From NCBI RefSeq assembly GCF_900156415.1, contig NZ_FTNM01000003.1:434001-498000 (forward strand): a stretch of 64,000 bases of DNA, given 5' to 3'. The notes under the pieces were generated by a model, which was given only the letters and a program-made list of their open reading frames with translations, ran no database searches and was not told where the DNA came from. Below are positions 63,756 to 64,000 of this stretch, in pieces; the stretch's first letter is position 1; every line of letters begins with the position of its first letter. The position numbers were made by a program, and so were the translations under genes. This DNA comes from Pontibacter lucknowensis. Its GTDB lineage: Bacteria; Bacteroidota; Bacteroidia; Cytophagales; Hymenobacteraceae.

Positions 63756-63998
63756 CTACTGAAACAAAGTACCACTGCCTGCACTTCCTTTCTCAGACTT
63801 CGAAGCCGGCTCTTCGCAGTTCTCCTCATTGAACACCTGGTTAATTGCGTTTTCGGCATTGCGCAGCTTGTCTTTGCAGAATTTGATCAGTAGGGAAGAG
63901 CGCTGCACCTTTTGGGTAAGTTCGTCCACATCCACAGAGTCGCTTTCAATGGCCCGCAGAATCTCCTCCAGTTCCTGGGTGGCCTCGCGGTAAGTCAT
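63756..63998 (-). CDS. xseB: Exodeoxyribonuclease VII small subunit
   Basis: The 80-residue protein matches XseB: TYREATQELEEILRAIESDSVDVDELTQKVQRSSLLIKFCKDKLRNAENAINQVF is the usual antiparallel two-helix coiled coil, followed by a short acidic/Ser-rich tail. Together with XseA it degrades single-stranded DNA. XseA would be expected just beyond the right window edge. The ATG is 3 bases from the edge; the start matches family length. Confidence 0.93.
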   Translation of the reverse strand: MTYREATQELEEILRAIESDSVDVDELTQKVQRSSLLIKFCKDKLRNAENAINQVFNEENCEEPASKSEKGSAGSGTLFQ

Positions 63999-64000
63999 TT

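Overview
The window looks like chromosomal DNA from a member of the Bacteroidota, most likely a Hymenobacteraceae or Cytophagales bacterium such as Pontibacter (the genus is an inference). Supporting signs are promoters of the TTG-N18-20-TAnnTTTG type, mostly weak Shine-Dalgarno sites, and family content: a BatB/BatC pair, a YwqK/MORN protein, DUF3536 GH57, PagL-type acyloxyacyl hydrolase, and an SCO/cytochrome c operon. There are no rRNA genes, CRISPR arrays or insertion sequences.

Layout. 1-3.9 kb: biotin operon bioB-bioF-bioD-bioA on the minus strand, with bioA cut by the window edge. 4-11.7 kb: an unknown membrane protein, a DEAD-box RNA helicase, a TreS-like GH13 enzyme, a GNAT protein, a MORN-repeat protein, a HEAT-like protein and a thiolase. 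12-18 kb: a secreted S9 peptidase and a TldD/TldE-type pair whose first member carries a twin-arginine signal. 18-23.7 kb: small metabolic genes, a TetR regulator with a recognisable shared operator, and batB/batC. 24-27.2 kb: three tRNA genes (Ser, Pro, Arg) followed by a DNA methyltransferase and a small PD-(D/E)XK-like protein, a probable unusual restriction-modification pair. 27.3-30.6 kb: a cupin, a lipoprotein-SCO-cytochrome c operon, DUF2267 and DUF486 proteins. 30.6-38.2 kb: a possible structured RNA, gyrB, a CPBP protease, PagL-like hydrolase with a DUF302 protein, a decayed DUF5996 gene and ppk1. 38.3-42.4 kb: ppx, an M23 lipoprotein, an L,D-transpeptidase and a redoxin. 42.4-59.1 kb: a large glycogen/trehalose island. 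59.2-64 kb: a DUF2179-type protein, MscS channel, an OtsA-OtsB fusion, a small membrane protein and xseB.

The island has two divergent operons. The minus-strand operon is treZ, a GH57/DUF3536 enzyme, treY and malQ; it would release trehalose from alpha-glucan chains. The plus-strand operon is glgE, a treS-maltokinase fusion and glgB; it would turn trehalose into maltose, maltose 1-phosphate and then branched glucan. With the OtsA-OtsB fusion at 61-63 kb and the TreS-like enzyme at 6-8 kb, the window encodes parts of every major trehalose route. The OtsB domain has lost its catalytic aspartate, so the phosphatase step may be missing or supplied elsewhere.

The strongest unexplained signal is not a gene. 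The octamer AGGTATAG and its complement CTATACCT occur nearly sixty times by eye, equally on both strands, inside genes and between them, where about two would be expected by chance.
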